Origin: Roseovarius pelagicus
GTDB taxonomy: Bacteria > Pseudomonadota > Alphaproteobacteria > Rhodobacterales > Rhodobacteraceae
Direction: 5' to 3'
NCBI RefSeq assembly: GCF_025639885.1
Contig: NZ_CP106738.1
Coordinates: 62,001 to 126,000 of the forward strand
Length of the DNA stretch: 64,000 nt
Position 1 is the stretch's first letter. Each line of letters begins with the position of its first letter. This document shows positions 9,429-19,339 of this stretch, one piece after another. The notes beneath the pieces were generated by a model. That model did not search any database and was not told where the DNA came from. It was given only the letters and a program-made list of their open reading frames with translations. A program made the translations under genes and the position numbers.

Positions 9429-9518
9429 CGGATGGACATTTATCCTTTCTTGAACCTCTCGGTCACCTTGTTGTAAGCCGGATAAAAGCCTGACCGGGCT
9501 GAAATCAAGAGGGTACAC

Positions 9519-9971
9519 ATGACTGGGCTCAATTTTACGCTGCGCGCGATCGTCGTTGTACTGGGGCTTGTCTCCCTTGTGGCCTGTACTTCGATCTACC
9601 GCAACCATGGCTATGTCCCTCCCGAAGAAGATTTGAACCAGTTGGTGGTCGGGGTCGATTCGCGCGCCACGGTGGATGATGTAATTGGTGCCCCTTCGGC
9701 GGCCGGTATCCTGGGTGAAGGCGATTACTATTATGTGCGGAGCCGGATGAAACATTTCGGCATGATGCGCCCGGAGGTGATCGAGCGGCAGGTACTGGCG
9801 ATCAGTTTCGACCAAAGTGACACAATCGCCAATATCGAAACCTTCAGCCTGCGTGACGGCAACATCGTGCCACTGACCCGGCGCGTGACCGATTCGTCGG
9901 TCACTGGCAAAGGTGTTCTGCGGCAGATCCTTGACAACTTTGGCAATATCGACCCCACACAGTTCTTCTAA
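9519..9971 (+). CDS. bamE: outer membrane assembly lipoprotein, BamE/SmpA family
   Basis: A 150-aa lipoprotein. A hydrophobic signal ends in the lipobox LVAC with Cys23 as lipid attachment site. The mature part contains the SmpA/OmlA motif region (LNQLVVGVDSRATVDDVIGAPS) and the strand-forming GEGDYYYVRSRMKHFGMMRP block. BamE is part of the BAM complex that inserts beta-barrel proteins. It is divergent from the DUF177 gene, with 90 bases between the starts. Confidence 0.88.
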   Translation: MTGLNFTLRAIVVVLGLVSLVACTSIYRNHGYVPPEEDLNQLVVGVDSRATVDDVIGAPSAAGILGEGDYYYVRSRMKHFGMMRPEVIERQVLAISFDQSDTIANIETFSLRDGNIVPLTRRVTDSSVTGKGVLRQILDNFGNIDPTQFF

Positions 9972-10078
9972 GAGCGCGGGCCCTGCGTCACGGGTTCGTC
10001 ACTATAGCGTCGTGGCATCGACATAGATTGTGCGTACTATCTGGCTTGGGTATTCTTGTACTCAGGCTTGGATAGGGA

Positions 10079-10825
10079 ATGCCCATGCCGACATTGACGA
10101 AACGACGCTACCACACCCGCATCAGCACGGCGCGCGCCGATATTACGGCGGCGCAGAAGCTGCGTGCGCTGACCTTTGGCACCGGTGACGTGGACGGTTC
10201 GGACCGGGACAGGTTTGACGATATTTGCTCGCACATCCTGATCGAGGACAGCCGCAGTGGTGATCTGGTCTGCTGTTTTCGGATGCTGCCCCTTGGTGGC
10301 GGGGCCGAGATCGGGCGCAGCTACTCAGCACAATTCTACGAGCTGTCGGCGCTGGAGCGATTCGATGGGCCGATGGTCGAGATGGGACGGTTCTGTGTGC
10401 ATCCAGAATGGTGTGATCCGGATATTCTGCGCGCGGCGTGGGGGGCGATGACGCGGTATGTGGATGATCACGGGGTCGAGATGCTGTTCGGCTGCTCATC
10501 CTTTCACGGCACCGACGCCGATAGCTATCTGGATGCCTTTGCGATGCTAAAGGAGCGGCACCTCGCACCGCGACGCTGGCTGCCAAGGGTCAAGGCACCT
10601 CTGGTGTTTCGATTTGCCCAGAAGCTACGGTTTCGCAAACCTGATGCAAAACAGGCGATGCTGCGAATGCCGCCGCTGTTACGGACCTATCTGATGATGG
10701 GCGGCTGGGTCAGCGACCATGCCGTGGTGGACCCCGAGATGGGCACGCTGCATGTCTTTACCGGCGTCGAAATCCGCGCGATTCCGGCGACGCGCAAGCG
10801 TCTGCTCCGCGCGGTCGCGCAGTAG
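10079..10825 (+). CDS. olsB: OlsB-like ornithine N-acyltransferase (GNAT fold)
   Basis: The 248-aa product resembles bacterial hemolysin/OlsB acyl-ACP-dependent acyltransferases, which make lyso-ornithine lipid, a phosphorus-free membrane lipid. Supporting blocks are QKLRALTFGTGDVDGSDRDRFDD, CCFRMLPLGGGAEIGRSYSAQFY, VEMGRFCVHPEWCDPDILRAAW and LFGCSSFHGTD, followed by MPPLLRTYLMMGGWVSDHAVVD. The usual partner olsA is not adjacent here; an ABC-F gene follows 48 bases downstream. An in-frame ATG at 10085 is an alternative start. The function is by family, not proven. Confidence 0.82.
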   Translation: MPMPTLTKRRYHTRISTARADITAAQKLRALTFGTGDVDGSDRDRFDDICSHILIEDSRSGDLVCCFRMLPLGGGAEIGRSYSAQFYELSALERFDGPMVEMGRFCVHPEWCDPDILRAAWGAMTRYVDDHGVEMLFGCSSFHGTDADSYLDAFAMLKERHLAPRRWLPRVKAPLVFRFAQKLRFRKPDAKQAMLRMPPLLRTYLMMGGWVSDHAVVDPEMGTLHVFTGVEIRAIPATRKRLLRAVAQ

Positions 10826-10873
10826 ACGAAGCGACACCTTGACGGGCAGGCAGGCGCAGGATAGCCCGCGCTC

Positions 10874-12697
10874 ATGGCAACCAAGATACCCCTTTTGCAA
10901 TTGAGTGACATCTCGCTGACATTCGGCGGCGAGCCTTTGTTTGCTGATCTGTCGCTGGTGGTTCAGCCGGGCGACCGGGTGGCACTGGTGGGGCGCAACG
11001 GATCGGGCAAATCGACGCTGATGAAGGTTATGGCCGGATTGGTGGAATCCGATACCGGGACGCTCGTCGTGCCGCCGGGAATCAGCGTGGGCTACATGGA
11101 GCAGGATCCCGACATGACGGGGTTTGCCACGCTGGGGGATTATGCTGCCAGCGCACTGGCCCCAGAAGATATGTACCGCGTCGAGATGGCGGGCGAGGGA
11201 TTGAAGTTCGATCCGTCGCGTGCGGTTGGCACCGCATCTGGCGGCGAACGGCGGCGCGCGGCACTGGCCAAGCTGATGGCCGAGGCACCGGACCTGATGT
11301 TGCTGGACGAACCGACGAACCATCTGGATATCGAAGCGATTGCATGGTTGGAAGCGACGTTGAAGGAAACCCGCGCAGGGTATGTTCTGATCAGTCACGA
11401 TCGCGCATTTTTGCGTGAACTTACCCGTGCAACCCTATGGATTGACAGGGGAATGGTGCGGCGTAACGAGCAGGGCTTCACCCATTTCGAGGCGTGGCGC
11501 GACAAGCTGTGGGAAGAAGAAGACCAGAGCCGTCACAAGCTGGATCGCAAGATCAAATCCGAAGGTCGCTGGGCCGTGGAAGGCATCAGCGCACGTCGAA
11601 AGCGCAATCAGGGGCGGGTGCGGGCGCTACAGGCATTGCGCGCAGAGCGCGCGGGGCAGATACGACGTCAAGGTGCGGCAGCGATGGCGCTGGAGGCCGG
11701 TCCAAAATCCGGCAAGCTGGTGTTCGAGGCGCGCGGGATTGCGAAATCCTATGGTGACACGCAAATCTTAACAAATTTCGACCTGCGCGTGCAGCGCGGG
11801 GATCGGGTGGCCTTTGTCGGGCCGAACGGCGTGGGCAAGACGACCTTGCTAAAGATGTTGCTCGGGGACGAGCAGCCGGACATTGGTGAGGTTCGACGCG
11901 GCACCAATCTGATGCCTGCCGTGTTTGACCAAAGCCGTGCGGCTCTCGATCCTGAGATGACGCTGTGGGACAGCCTGACAGGTGACCCCGAGATGCGCGT
12001 ATCAGGCAAGGCGGATCAGGTTCTGGTGCGCGGTAGCCCGCGTCATGTGATTGGATACCTTAAGGAATTTTTGTTCGACGAACGGCAGGCGCGGGCCAAG
12101 GTCAAGGCGCTGTCGGGGGGCGAGAAGGCGCGGCTGCTGCTGGCCAAACTGATGGCCAAGGAAAGCAACCTTTTAGTGTTGGACGAGCCGACCAACGATC
12201 TGGATATCGAAACGCTCGACCTTTTGCAGGAATTGCTGGACGACTACGACGGCACGTTGCTGCTGGTGAGCCACGACCGCGATTTTCTGGACCGTGTCGC
12301 GACCACGACAATTGCTATGGAGGGCGACGACGGGCGGGCGACTGTCTATGCGGGCGGGTGGAGCGACTACCGCGCGCAGCGGTCCGCCGACAAGGCACCC
12401 GAATCCGCGAAAAATACAGCGAAGTCAAAGCCAAAGCCTGCGATTGAGGCGCCACGCAATGCCCCGAAGTTAAGCTTTACCGAAAAGCACCGCCTAGAGG
12501 CATTGCCAAGTGAAATGACGCGGCTGGAGGCGGAGATTGGTAAGCTGGAAGGGCTGCTGGCCGATGCAGAGCTGTTTACCCGCGAGCCAGTGAAATTTCG
12601 CAAAGCGACAGAGGCTCTGACCACCCGGCAAGAGGCGCTGAGTGCGGCGGAAGAGGAATGGCTGGAACTGGCGGAAAAGGCCGAAAACGGGACGTAG
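10874..12697 (+). CDS. ABC-F family ATPase (Uup-like translation factor)
   Basis: A soluble 607-aa protein with two ABC ATPase domains and no membrane segment. Walker A motifs are GRNGSGKST (~38) and GPNGVGKTT (~315). ABC signatures are SGGERRRAALAKLM and SGGEKARLLLAKLM. Walker B motifs are LMLLDEPTNHLD and LLVLDEPTNDLD. The two domains flank a basic linker, and the C-terminus (~545-600) is a coiled coil typical of Uup. ABC-F proteins act on ribosomes stalled in the E/P site. The stop codon lies within a short tandem repeat. Confidence 0.93.
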   Translation: MATKIPLLQLSDISLTFGGEPLFADLSLVVQPGDRVALVGRNGSGKSTLMKVMAGLVESDTGTLVVPPGISVGYMEQDPDMTGFATLGDYAASALAPEDMYRVEMAGEGLKFDPSRAVGTASGGERRRAALAKLMAEAPDLMLLDEPTNHLDIEAIAWLEATLKETRAGYVLISHDRAFLRELTRATLWIDRGMVRRNEQGFTHFEAWRDKLWEEEDQSRHKLDRKIKSEGRWAVEGISARRKRNQGRVRALQALRAERAGQIRRQGAAAMALEAGPKSGKLVFEARGIAKSYGDTQILTNFDLRVQRGDRVAFVGPNGVGKTTLLKMLLGDEQPDIGEVRRGTNLMPAVFDQSRAALDPEMTLWDSLTGDPEMRVSGKADQVLVRGSPRHVIGYLKEFLFDERQARAKVKALSGGEKARLLLAKLMAKESNLLVLDEPTNDLDIETLDLLQELLDDYDGTLLLVSHDRDFLDRVATTTIAMEGDDGRATVYAGGWSDYRAQRSADKAPESAKNTAKSKPKPAIEAPRNAPKLSFTEKHRLEALPSEMTRLEAEIGKLEGLLADAELFTREPVKFRKATEALTTRQEALSAAEEEWLELAEKAENGT

Positions 12698-12727
12698 GTA
12701 TTACGTAGGTATTACGTCGGTATCGTA
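12695..12727 (+). repeat. short tandem repeat, 11-base unit, ~3 copies
   Basis: The unit GTAGGTATTAC is present twice perfectly, with a third diverged copy (GTCGGTATCGT). It begins at the stop codon of the ABC-F gene. No function is evident, and replication slippage is the simple explanation. Confidence 0.8.
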
Positions 12728-12771
12728 TCGGTGCGAAATCTTCGGACGGTCTGTGTCGCACAGGTCGCGGC

Positions 12772-12799
12772 GGGGGATGCACCCTGTGGCGCATCCCCC
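12772..12799. terminator. hairpin between convergent ABC-F and tkt genes
   Basis: GGGGGATGC pairs perfectly with GCATCCCCC across a 10-base loop. There is no T run on either side, so it may act as a terminator or mRNA 3'-end stabiliser for one or both convergent genes. Confidence 0.55.
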
Positions 12800-12810
12800 A
12801 AAATCTGTGA

Positions 12811-14826
12811 TCAGAGCAGCGCCTTGACCTTGGCGGCCACGGCCTCGGCGGTGATGCCGAACTTCTCGAACAACGTTTCGGCAGGTGCAGATGCGCCGAA
12901 GCTGTCCATGCCGACAAAATCGGCCTTGTTCGATTTACCGCGCTCGCCAAACAGCCACTTGTCCCAGCCCTGACGCGCGGCGGCCTCAATGCCGACGCGC
13001 ACGGGACCACCGGGCAGCACCCGGCGGCGCACGGCCTCGTCTTGTGCCTCGAACAGTTCCCAGCAGGGCATGGAAACGACACGCGTGCCGATACCGTCCG
13101 CTTGCAGCAGATCGCGTGCCTTCATGGCGATTTCCACCTCAGAGCCGGTGGCCATCAGGATCGCCTGACGCTTGCCGTCGGCGTCGGCCAGAACATAGGC
13201 CCCTTGCGCGGTCATGTTCTTTGTCTTGTGCTCGGTCCGCAGGGTCGGCAGTCCCTGACGGGTCAGAGACAGAACCGATGGTGTGGATTTGCTGGTCAGA
13301 GCCAGCTCCCATGCTTCGGCAGTCTCGACCGTGTCGCAGGGACGGAACACCCATGTGTTGGGGGTGGCGCGGCTGATTGCCAGATGCTCGATTGGTTGGT
13401 GCGTCGGGCCATCCTCGCCCAGACCGATGCTGTCATGGGTCATCACGAACACGGTGGGCACTTTCATCAGCGCGGCCAGACGCATCGCCGGGCGCGCGTA
13501 ATCGGTAAAGCACATGAACGTGCCGCCATAGGGGCGGATGCCGCCATGCAAGGCCATACCGTTCATCGCGGACGCCATGCCATGCTCGCGAATGCCCCAA
13601 TAGATATAGCGACCCTTGCGGTTGTCCGTATCGAACACGCCCAGATCACCGGTCTTGGTGTTGTTCGATCCTGTCAGATCGGCGGAGCCGCCGATGGTTT
13701 CGGGCATGATCGGATTGATGACTTCCAGCACCAGTTCACTGGATTTGCGGGTCGCCACCTTGGGGGCTTCTTCGCTGATCTGCTTTTTCAGCGCCTTGAT
13801 GCGCGCTGACAGCGTTTTGGGCGCTTCCAGAGCAAAGACACGGGCGAATTCAGCCTGACGGCGGCTTGATGCTTCGGCCAGACGCGCCTCCCATGCGGTG
13901 CGGTCAGACGCCCCGCGGCTGCCGATCGCCTCCCACGCGGATTTGATATCGGCGGGTACTTCGAACGGGCCGGTGGTCCAGCCATATGCGGCCTTGGCGG
14001 CGGCGTTTTGTTCGTCATTGGTCAGCGCGCCATGGCCTTTGGACGTGTCCTGTGCGGCGTGACCGAGGGCGATATGCGTTTTGCACGCGATCATTGACGG
14101 CTTGGACGACGATTTTGCCTTGGTGATGGCGGCGTCGATTTCATCGGGGTTGTGGCCGTCGATCTCGATCACCTGCCACCCGGCAGAGCGGAAGCGTTTG
14201 ACCTGATCTGTCCGGTCGCTGAGTTCCACAGTGCCGTCGATGGTGATGTTGTTGTTGTCCCAAAAGGCAATCAGCTTACCCAGTTTGTGACGCCCGGCGA
14301 GCGTGATCGCCTCTTGGCTGATGCCTTCCATCAGGCACCCGTCGCCTGCGATCACATAGGTGTGGTGATCCATCAGCTTGCGGCCATAACGGGCGCGTAG
14401 GATTTCCTCGGCCATGGCGAACCCGACGGCGTTGGTAATGCCCTGACCCAGCGGGCCGGTGGTGGTTTCAATCGCGTCGGCGAGAAAATTCTCTGGGTGG
14501 CCTGCGGTGCGGGCGCCCCATTGGCGGAAATTCTTGATCTCGCTCAGCGGGAACTGTTCATCGCCGACGAGGTGCAGCAGCGAATATAGCAACATGGAGC
14601 CGTGGCCCGCGCTGAGGATGAACCGATCGCGGTCGGGCCAGTTGGGAGCAGAGGCGTCGAATTTCAGGTGCTTCTCAAAGAGCACGGTTGCCACATCGGC
14701 CATGCCCATCGGCATGCCGGAGTGACCGGAGTTGGCCGCGTTCACGGCATCGAGCGTCAACGCGCGAATGGCGGTCGCCTTGGACCAGTGATCGGGGTTG
14801 GCGGTACGCAGGGCGGCGATATCCAC
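12811..14826 (-). CDS. tkt: transketolase
   Basis: Thiamine-diphosphate enzyme that transfers two-carbon ketol units in the pentose phosphate pathway. The 671-aa product has [16 protein letters not shown] and [17 protein letters not shown] at the N-terminus. The ThDP-binding motif begins [13 protein letters not shown] and ends with WDNNN, and the pyrimidine-domain segment [16 protein letters not shown] is present. I chose the GTG at 14826: AGGAAGAG lies 5 bases upstream, and it gives the usual [13 protein letters not shown] start. An ATG at 14856 is in frame but would place that ribosome-binding site inside the gene. Confidence 0.96.
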   Translation of the reverse strand: MDIAALRTANPDHWSKATAIRALTLDAVNAANSGHSGMPMGMADVATVLFEKHLKFDASAPNWPDRDRFILSAGHGSMLLYSLLHLVGDEQFPLSEIKNFRQWGARTAGHPENFLADAIETTTGPLGQGITNAVGFAMAEEILRARYGRKLMDHHTYVIAGDGCLMEGISQEAITLAGRHKLGKLIAFWDNNNITIDGTVELSDRTDQVKRFRSAGWQVIEIDGHNPDEIDAAITKAKSSSKPSMIACKTHIALGHAAQDTSKGHGALTNDEQNAAAKAAYGWTTGPFEVPADIKSAWEAIGSRGASDRTAWEARLAEASSRRQAEFARVFALEAPKTLSARIKALKKQISEEAPKVATRKSSELVLEVINPIMPETIGGSADLTGSNNTKTGDLGVFDTDNRKGRYIYWGIREHGMASAMNGMALHGGIRPYGGTFMCFTDYARPAMRLAALMKVPTVFVMTHDSIGLGEDGPTHQPIEHLAISRATPNTWVFRPCDTVETAEAWELALTSKSTPSVLSLTRQGLPTLRTEHKTKNMTAQGAYVLADADGKRQAILMATGSEVEIAMKARDLLQADGIGTRVVSMPCWELFEAQDEAVRRRVLPGGPVRVGIEAAARQGWDKWLFGERGKSNKADFVGMDSFGASAPAETLFEKFGITAEAVAAKVKALL

Positions 14827-15024
14827 GGTGGCTCTTCCTTTGAATGGCAACATCAATGGGCTGAATACCAGCTAAGAGGCAAAGATCAAGCGCCCGGAAC
14901 GCGACGTATGGCGCGCAGGACAGCAAGGGGGAGCATTTTTCTCAATCCTTGGGTAGACTTGCTGCCAATGAGGTGTTTGGGCGATTCTGCCGCACGCCGA
15001 AAAACGAAGTGAGGATCTGAGGAG

Positions 15025-15588
15025 ATGAGCGACATAGACGCCATGCAGGGCCGTATCATGGCCGCGCTGGACCGTATCGGTCAGGGGTTGGACACGTTGA
15101 GCGCCGATAGCGGCGCGGATGGCAGCGCAGAGACTGAAAAACTGCGTCGGGAACTGGAAGATGAGAAACTGGCCAATGCGCAACTCGAAGAGCGGGTGAA
15201 GACGCTGAAGGCGCGGCTGCAAGAGGCGGAAGAGGCCGCCGAGCAGGCGGCTGCGGTTGCGGATAGCAGTGCTGAAGAAGCGCATTCCGAGGCACTGCGC
15301 AAGCTGGACGCCGATTTACAGTCATTGCGTCATGCCAACCAGCAGCTACGCGACAACAATGCGGCATTGCGCGAGGCCAATGCCACCGGCGTGGTCGAGC
15401 CGCACCTGATCAACAAGGCGATGATGGCCGAATTGGAAGGGTTGCGTGCGGTACGCGCATCTGACCGGACCGAGGTGGATGCGGTTCTGGCCGAACTGGA
15501 CAAGGTCGTGCGCGCGGCGGGGCAAGAGGCCGCTGCGGCGACCGACGACGACACGACAGCCCAGCCCGCTGATCAGGAGGATGAATGA
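15025..15588 (+). CDS. coiled-coil protein encoded with zapA
   Basis: A 187-aa soluble protein, almost entirely predicted coiled coil from ~35 to ~125 (KLRRELEDEKLANAQLEERVKTL onward, heptad Leu/Ala), with an acidic tail. There is no membrane segment. The stop shares one base with the probable zapA start, so the two genes are tightly coupled. By analogy with ZapA-ZapB pairs, a role in Z-ring cross-linking is a reasonable guess, but I cannot show homology to ZapB. Confidence 0.75.
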   Translation: MSDIDAMQGRIMAALDRIGQGLDTLSADSGADGSAETEKLRRELEDEKLANAQLEERVKTLKARLQEAEEAAEQAAAVADSSAEEAHSEALRKLDADLQSLRHANQQLRDNNAALREANATGVVEPHLINKAMMAELEGLRAVRASDRTEVDAVLAELDKVVRAAGQEAAAATDDDTTAQPADQEDE

Positions 15589-15983
15589 TGCCCGAGATTG
15601 ATATCGAGATCGGCGGACGGACATTTCAGGTCGCATGTCAGCAGGGCGAGGAACATTACCTGCAAGCCGCAGCCAAGATGCTGGATGATGAGGCCGCGGT
15701 TCTGGCGGCACAGATTGGGCGCATACCCGAGGCGCGTATGCTGCTGATGGCGGGGTTGATGCTGGCCGACAAGACGGCGGGCATGCAGGACAAGCTGCGT
15801 GAAGCCGAGGATGCGATGGCCGAAAAAGAGGCAGAACTGGCGCAGTTGCGGGATGCGCCCGCGCCTGAGCCCGAACGTATCGAGGTGCCGGTGGTGCCAA
15901 CGGCGGTGACCGATACACTGGCAGAGATTGCTGCCCGTGCCGAGGCTTTGGCCGAGACGGTCGATGGTAAGGCGGCAGGTTAA
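15588..15983 (+). CDS. zapA: cell division protein ZapA
   Basis: ZapA binds FtsZ filaments and promotes Z-ring bundling. The N-terminal ~95 residues match the family, with PEIDIEIGGRTFQVACQQGEEHYLQAAAKMLDDE followed by the long helix. The 131-aa protein has a Pro/Glu linker and a short C-terminal helix beyond the usual domain. Two tandem ATG codons (15585, 15588) are possible starts. The second sits 7 bases after AGGAGG and overlaps the upstream TGA by one base, so I prefer it. Confidence 0.9.
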   Translation: MPEIDIEIGGRTFQVACQQGEEHYLQAAAKMLDDEAAVLAAQIGRIPEARMLLMAGLMLADKTAGMQDKLREAEDAMAEKEAELAQLRDAPAPEPERIEVPVVPTAVTDTLAEIAARAEALAETVDGKAAG

Positions 15984-16015
15984 AACTGACCGACAAACCA
16001 TTGAAGTGAAATCAG

Positions 16016-16050
16016 AAAAGGGCCGGCGGTGGGGCCGACCCTTTTCCTTT
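16016..16050 (+). terminator. Rho-independent terminator after zapA, possibly bidirectional
   Basis: AAAAGGGCCGGC pairs with GCCGACCCTTTT (one G-T wobble) and is followed by CCTTTG. It sits between the convergent zapA and PRC-barrel genes. The A-run on the other side could serve the minus-strand gene. Confidence 0.8.
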
Positions 16051-16067
16051 GTTTCTGGTCTGTAAGG

Positions 16068-16526
16068 TTACTGACCAAATTGACCGGGGTTTTCAATCCG
16101 CTCAATCTCGGCCATTTCGTCGGCTGTCATGCCGATCATGTAGCGTGGGCCGTCCACATCATCGACAATGGTGATGTCGCTGACGGGGAAATACATGAAG
16201 CTTTCATCGCTTTCATCGACTGGATCGACCACAACACCTTGAATGGTGCCAGCATTGGTCATCCATACGTCTTCGACGTCGCCAATTTTGACAAAGGCGT
16301 TACGATCAAGACCTTCGACGCTGAGATTGCCGGCGCCCTGATTGGTGGTGAAAACATCGCTGCCGATCAGCGTGGCAACGCCGTAGGTGGCCGCGTCCGG
16401 GCTAAGTGGGCCGTCTTGGCCGACCTCTGAACCGAGCTGTTCCAGCTGGGTCGTGGCGGTGTTGTCTGCGAGGACCGGAGTGGCGAAAAGAGCCAGTGCG
16501 GCGACCGTGGTTGTAAAGCGTTTCAT
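16068..16526 (-). CDS. secreted PRC-barrel-domain protein
   Basis: A 152-aa periplasmic or secreted protein. Residues 1-20 form a clear signal peptide (MKRFTTTVAALALFATPVLA). The rest resembles a PRC-barrel: ATLIGSDVFTTNQGAGNLSVEGLDRNAFVKIGDVEDVWMTNAGTI... is the typical strand pattern with a conserved GDVEDV-like turn. No catalytic residues are expected. Such proteins are common in Rhodobacterales, with unknown substrates. It has its own promoter region facing uvrD. Confidence 0.75.
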   Translation of the reverse strand: MKRFTTTVAALALFATPVLADNTATTQLEQLGSEVGQDGPLSPDAATYGVATLIGSDVFTTNQGAGNLSVEGLDRNAFVKIGDVEDVWMTNAGTIQGVVVDPVDESDESFMYFPVSDITIVDDVDGPRYMIGMTADEMAEIERIENPGQFGQ

Positions 16527-16891
16527 CAGATTTCCTCCTTGGGGTTTCCGAAGTCGTTTCGATTATGCAGCCACAACGTCGCTACCCCTGTTGTTGGTTC
16601 CCATGACAGATGGCGATTGTGGGCGAAACCCTGTGGAAAGACCCAGTATGATGCTACGGCATACATTAGTTATGTGGTAGAAGTATTATAAAAATCAGTA
16701 TCTTATATGGTTTCCTTAACAAATTCGTGATCTGAGCATATTTATATTCAAATAGGCCCGCGACGTAACGGCAAGCGGTGGCGCGATGCAGCGTTTACAC
16801 GAGAAATACCGGCGCAAGCGGTGTTAAAAACACAAGAACATAGGCTGAACATCTCTTTATTTCACTGCATTGGCGCGCTAGGGTCTGCGCC
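16527..16891. other. divergent promoter region between PRC-barrel gene and uvrD
   Basis: 365 bases without a convincing gene. The central ~100 bases (around 16650-16760) are clearly more AT-rich than the surroundings. Apart from the LexA-type box near the uvrD end, I see no conserved structure. Confidence 0.6.
16836..16850. promoter_or_regulatory. alphaproteobacterial LexA (SOS) box upstream of uvrD
   Basis: GAAC-N7-GAAC (reverse complement GTTC-N7-GTTC) is an exact match to the alphaproteobacterial LexA operator. It lies 42 bases upstream of the uvrD start, where a repressor would block the promoter. Family knowledge makes uvrD a plausible SOS target. Confidence 0.75.
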
Positions 16892-19243
16892 ATGAGCAGT
16901 TATGACGAATCCGACGCCTTTGAAGGCGCATCGCTGGCCGCGCGGGCAATGGCCGCCCGTGGCGCGCCATATTTGGACGAACTGAACCCGGCGCAGCGGG
17001 CCGCGGTCGAGGCGCTGGATGGTCCGGTCCTGATGCTGGCGGGGGCCGGCACCGGCAAGACCAAGGCGCTGACCGCACGGATCGTGCATCTGCTGAACAC
17101 CGGGCGGGCGCGCCCGAACGAGATCCTGTCGGTTACGTTCACCAACAAGGCCGCGCGCGAGATGAAAGATCGCGTTGGCCGCCTGTTGGGGCAGAGCATC
17201 GAGGGGATGCCGTGGCTGGGCACCTTTCATTCGATTTGTGTCAAGCTGCTGCGCCGCCACGCCGAACTGGTCGGGCTGAAGTCGAATTTTACCATTCTGG
17301 ACACCGACGATCAAGTTCGGCTGATGAAGCAGTTGATTCAGGCTGCGGGTATTGATGACAAGCGGTGGCCCGCACGCATGCTGGCCGGCATTATCGACAA
17401 TTGGAAGAACCGGGCATGGACGCCCGCGAACCTGCCCGCGTCCGAGGCCGGGGCCTATGACGGCAAGGGGCCGCAGTTATACGCGCTCTATCAGGCGCGG
17501 TTGAAGGAACTGAACGCAGTGGATTTCGGTGATCTGCTGCTGCATGTGGTCACGATTTTTCAGACACATGACGATGTTTTGCAGCAGTATCAGCGGTGGT
17601 TCCGCTATATTCTGGTGGACGAGTATCAGGATACCAACGTGGCGCAGTACCTGTGGCTGCGGCTATTGGCCGGAGCGCACAAGAATATCTGCTGTGTCGG
17701 AGATGACGATCAGTCGATCTATGGCTGGCGTGGTGCAGAAGTAGGCAATATCCTGCGGTTTGAAAAGGATTTTCCCGGCGCACATGTGGTCAGGCTGGAG
17801 CAGAATTACCGCTCGACCCCGCATATTCTGGCCGCTGCCTCTGGCGTGATCGCGGGCAACAAGGGGCGATTGGGCAAGGAGTTGTGGACCGAGGCCGAGG
17901 AGGGCGAGAAGGTACGCCTGATCGGCCATTGGGACGGCGAGGAAGAGGCCCGCTGGATCGGCGAAGAAATCGAGGCGATGCAGGGCGGCACGCGTGGGAT
18001 GCGTCCCATCCGCCGGGATGAGGTGGCGATCTTGGTACGCGCGTCCCACCAGATGCGCGCGTTCGAGGATCGGTTTCTGACCATCGGATTACCTTATCGG
18101 GTGATCGGCGGACCGCGCTTTTATGAGCGGATGGAGATTCGCGACGCGATGGCCTATTTCCGCGTTGTGACCAGCCCGAGCGATGATCTGGCATTCGAGC
18201 GGATCGTGAACACGCCCAAACGCGGGCTGGGTGACAAAGCGCAACAAACCATCCAGCGGATTGCCCGCGCCAATGGTGTGCCGCTGGTCCAGGGCGCGGC
18301 ACTGGCGGTCGAGCAGGGCGAGATCAAGGGTAAGGGTGGCACCGAGTTGGCGCGTCTGCTGGACGGTCTGACGCGCTGGGGCCGGTTGATCGGGGATGCT
18401 AGTGTCAGCCATGTCGAGTTGGCCGAGATGATCCTAGATGAGAGCGGCTATACCGGCATGTGGCAAAACGACAAGACGCCCGAGGCGCCCGGTCGGCTGG
18501 AGAACCTCAAGGAATTGGTCAAGGCGCTGGAGCAGTTCGAGAACCTGCAAGGGTTTCTGGAGCATGTCAGTCTGATCATGGACAACGAAAGCGATGATAC
18601 TGAGGAAAAAGTCAGCATCATGACGCTGCACGCGGCCAAGGGGCTGGAATTTCCCGCCGTGTTTCTGCCGGGCTGGGAGGATGGGCTGTTTCCGTCGCAG
18701 CGGTCTATGGACGAGAGCGGCCAAGTGGGCGTCGAGGAAGAACGGCGGCTGGCCTATGTCGGTATCACGCGGGCCGAAGAAGTCTGTACCATCTCATTTG
18801 CGGGCAACCGGCGGGTGTTCGGCCAATGGCAGTCCGCGTTGCCGTCGCGTTTCATCGATGAGTTGCCTGAGGCACATGTGGAGGTGCTGACGCCTCCGGG
18901 CCTCTATGGTGGTGGCTATGGCGCGGCGGGGATGGGGGGCGTGCAGAGCAGCATTGATGCGCGGGTCGCCGAGGCCAACGTTTACAATTCCCCCGGCTGG
19001 AAACGCCTGCAGGCGCGCGCCGGGCAGCGGCCTGTGGCGCAACCCGGCGAGGCGCGCAATACCGTGATCGACATGAAGGCGGTCAGTTCCCACAGCGTCG
19101 GCGAGCGCGTGTTTCATCAGAAATTCGGTTATGGCGCGATCATCGGGATCGAAGGCGACAAGCTGGAAATCGACTTTGAAAAGGCGGGTACCAAGAAAGT
19201 CGTGGCCCGGTTTATTTCTGCGGCGGATGATATCCCGTTTTAA
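16892..19243 (+). CDS. uvrD: UvrD/PcrA-type 3'-5' DNA helicase
   Basis: A 783-aa superfamily 1A helicase acting in nucleotide excision and mismatch repair. Motifs are in order: Q-motif LNPAQRAAVEAL, Walker A AGAGTGKTKALTAR (~51), TFTNKAAREMKDRV, motif II VDEYQDTN, motif III GDDDQSIYGWRGAE, motif IV LEQNYRST, and motif V/VI region MTLHAAKGLEFPAVFLPGWEDGLFP plus RRLAYVGITRAEE. The C-terminal ~60 residues (GERVFHQKFGYGAIIGIEGD) form the PcrA/UvrD Tudor-like domain that contacts RNA polymerase. The upstream LexA box suggests SOS induction. Confidence 0.96.
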   Translation: MSSYDESDAFEGASLAARAMAARGAPYLDELNPAQRAAVEALDGPVLMLAGAGTGKTKALTARIVHLLNTGRARPNEILSVTFTNKAAREMKDRVGRLLGQSIEGMPWLGTFHSICVKLLRRHAELVGLKSNFTILDTDDQVRLMKQLIQAAGIDDKRWPARMLAGIIDNWKNRAWTPANLPASEAGAYDGKGPQLYALYQARLKELNAVDFGDLLLHVVTIFQTHDDVLQQYQRWFRYILVDEYQDTNVAQYLWLRLLAGAHKNICCVGDDDQSIYGWRGAEVGNILRFEKDFPGAHVVRLEQNYRSTPHILAAASGVIAGNKGRLGKELWTEAEEGEKVRLIGHWDGEEEARWIGEEIEAMQGGTRGMRPIRRDEVAILVRASHQMRAFEDRFLTIGLPYRVIGGPRFYERMEIRDAMAYFRVVTSPSDDLAFERIVNTPKRGLGDKAQQTIQRIARANGVPLVQGAALAVEQGEIKGKGGTELARLLDGLTRWGRLIGDASVSHVELAEMILDESGYTGMWQNDKTPEAPGRLENLKELVKALEQFENLQGFLEHVSLIMDNESDDTEEKVSIMTLHAAKGLEFPAVFLPGWEDGLFPSQRSMDESGQVGVEEERRLAYVGITRAEEVCTISFAGNRRVFGQWQSALPSRFIDELPEAHVEVLTPPGLYGGGYGAAGMGGVQSSIDARVAEANVYNSPGWKRLQARAGQRPVAQPGEARNTVIDMKAVSSHSVGERVFHQKFGYGAIIGIEGDKLEIDFEKAGTKKVVARFISAADDIPF

Positions 19244-19339
19244 ATGGGATCAGCCGAGAAACCGCATCGCCTGCGTAATTCACCCCCAACCTGCCGCAAA
19301 CAAGGTTTGCGCAACCTCGTACCGCTGCTACCATGTCAT

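Noticed and set aside
12695..12727. Tandem repeat at the ABC-F stop as a CRISPR or regulatory array
   Set aside because: Only three short adjoining copies without spacers; best explained by slippage.
14161..14171. GATCTCGATC inside tkt, considered as another GANTC-linked insertion
   Set aside because: The tkt frame is continuous across it, so the sequence is genuine. It also shows that GATCTCG alone does not prove an error.
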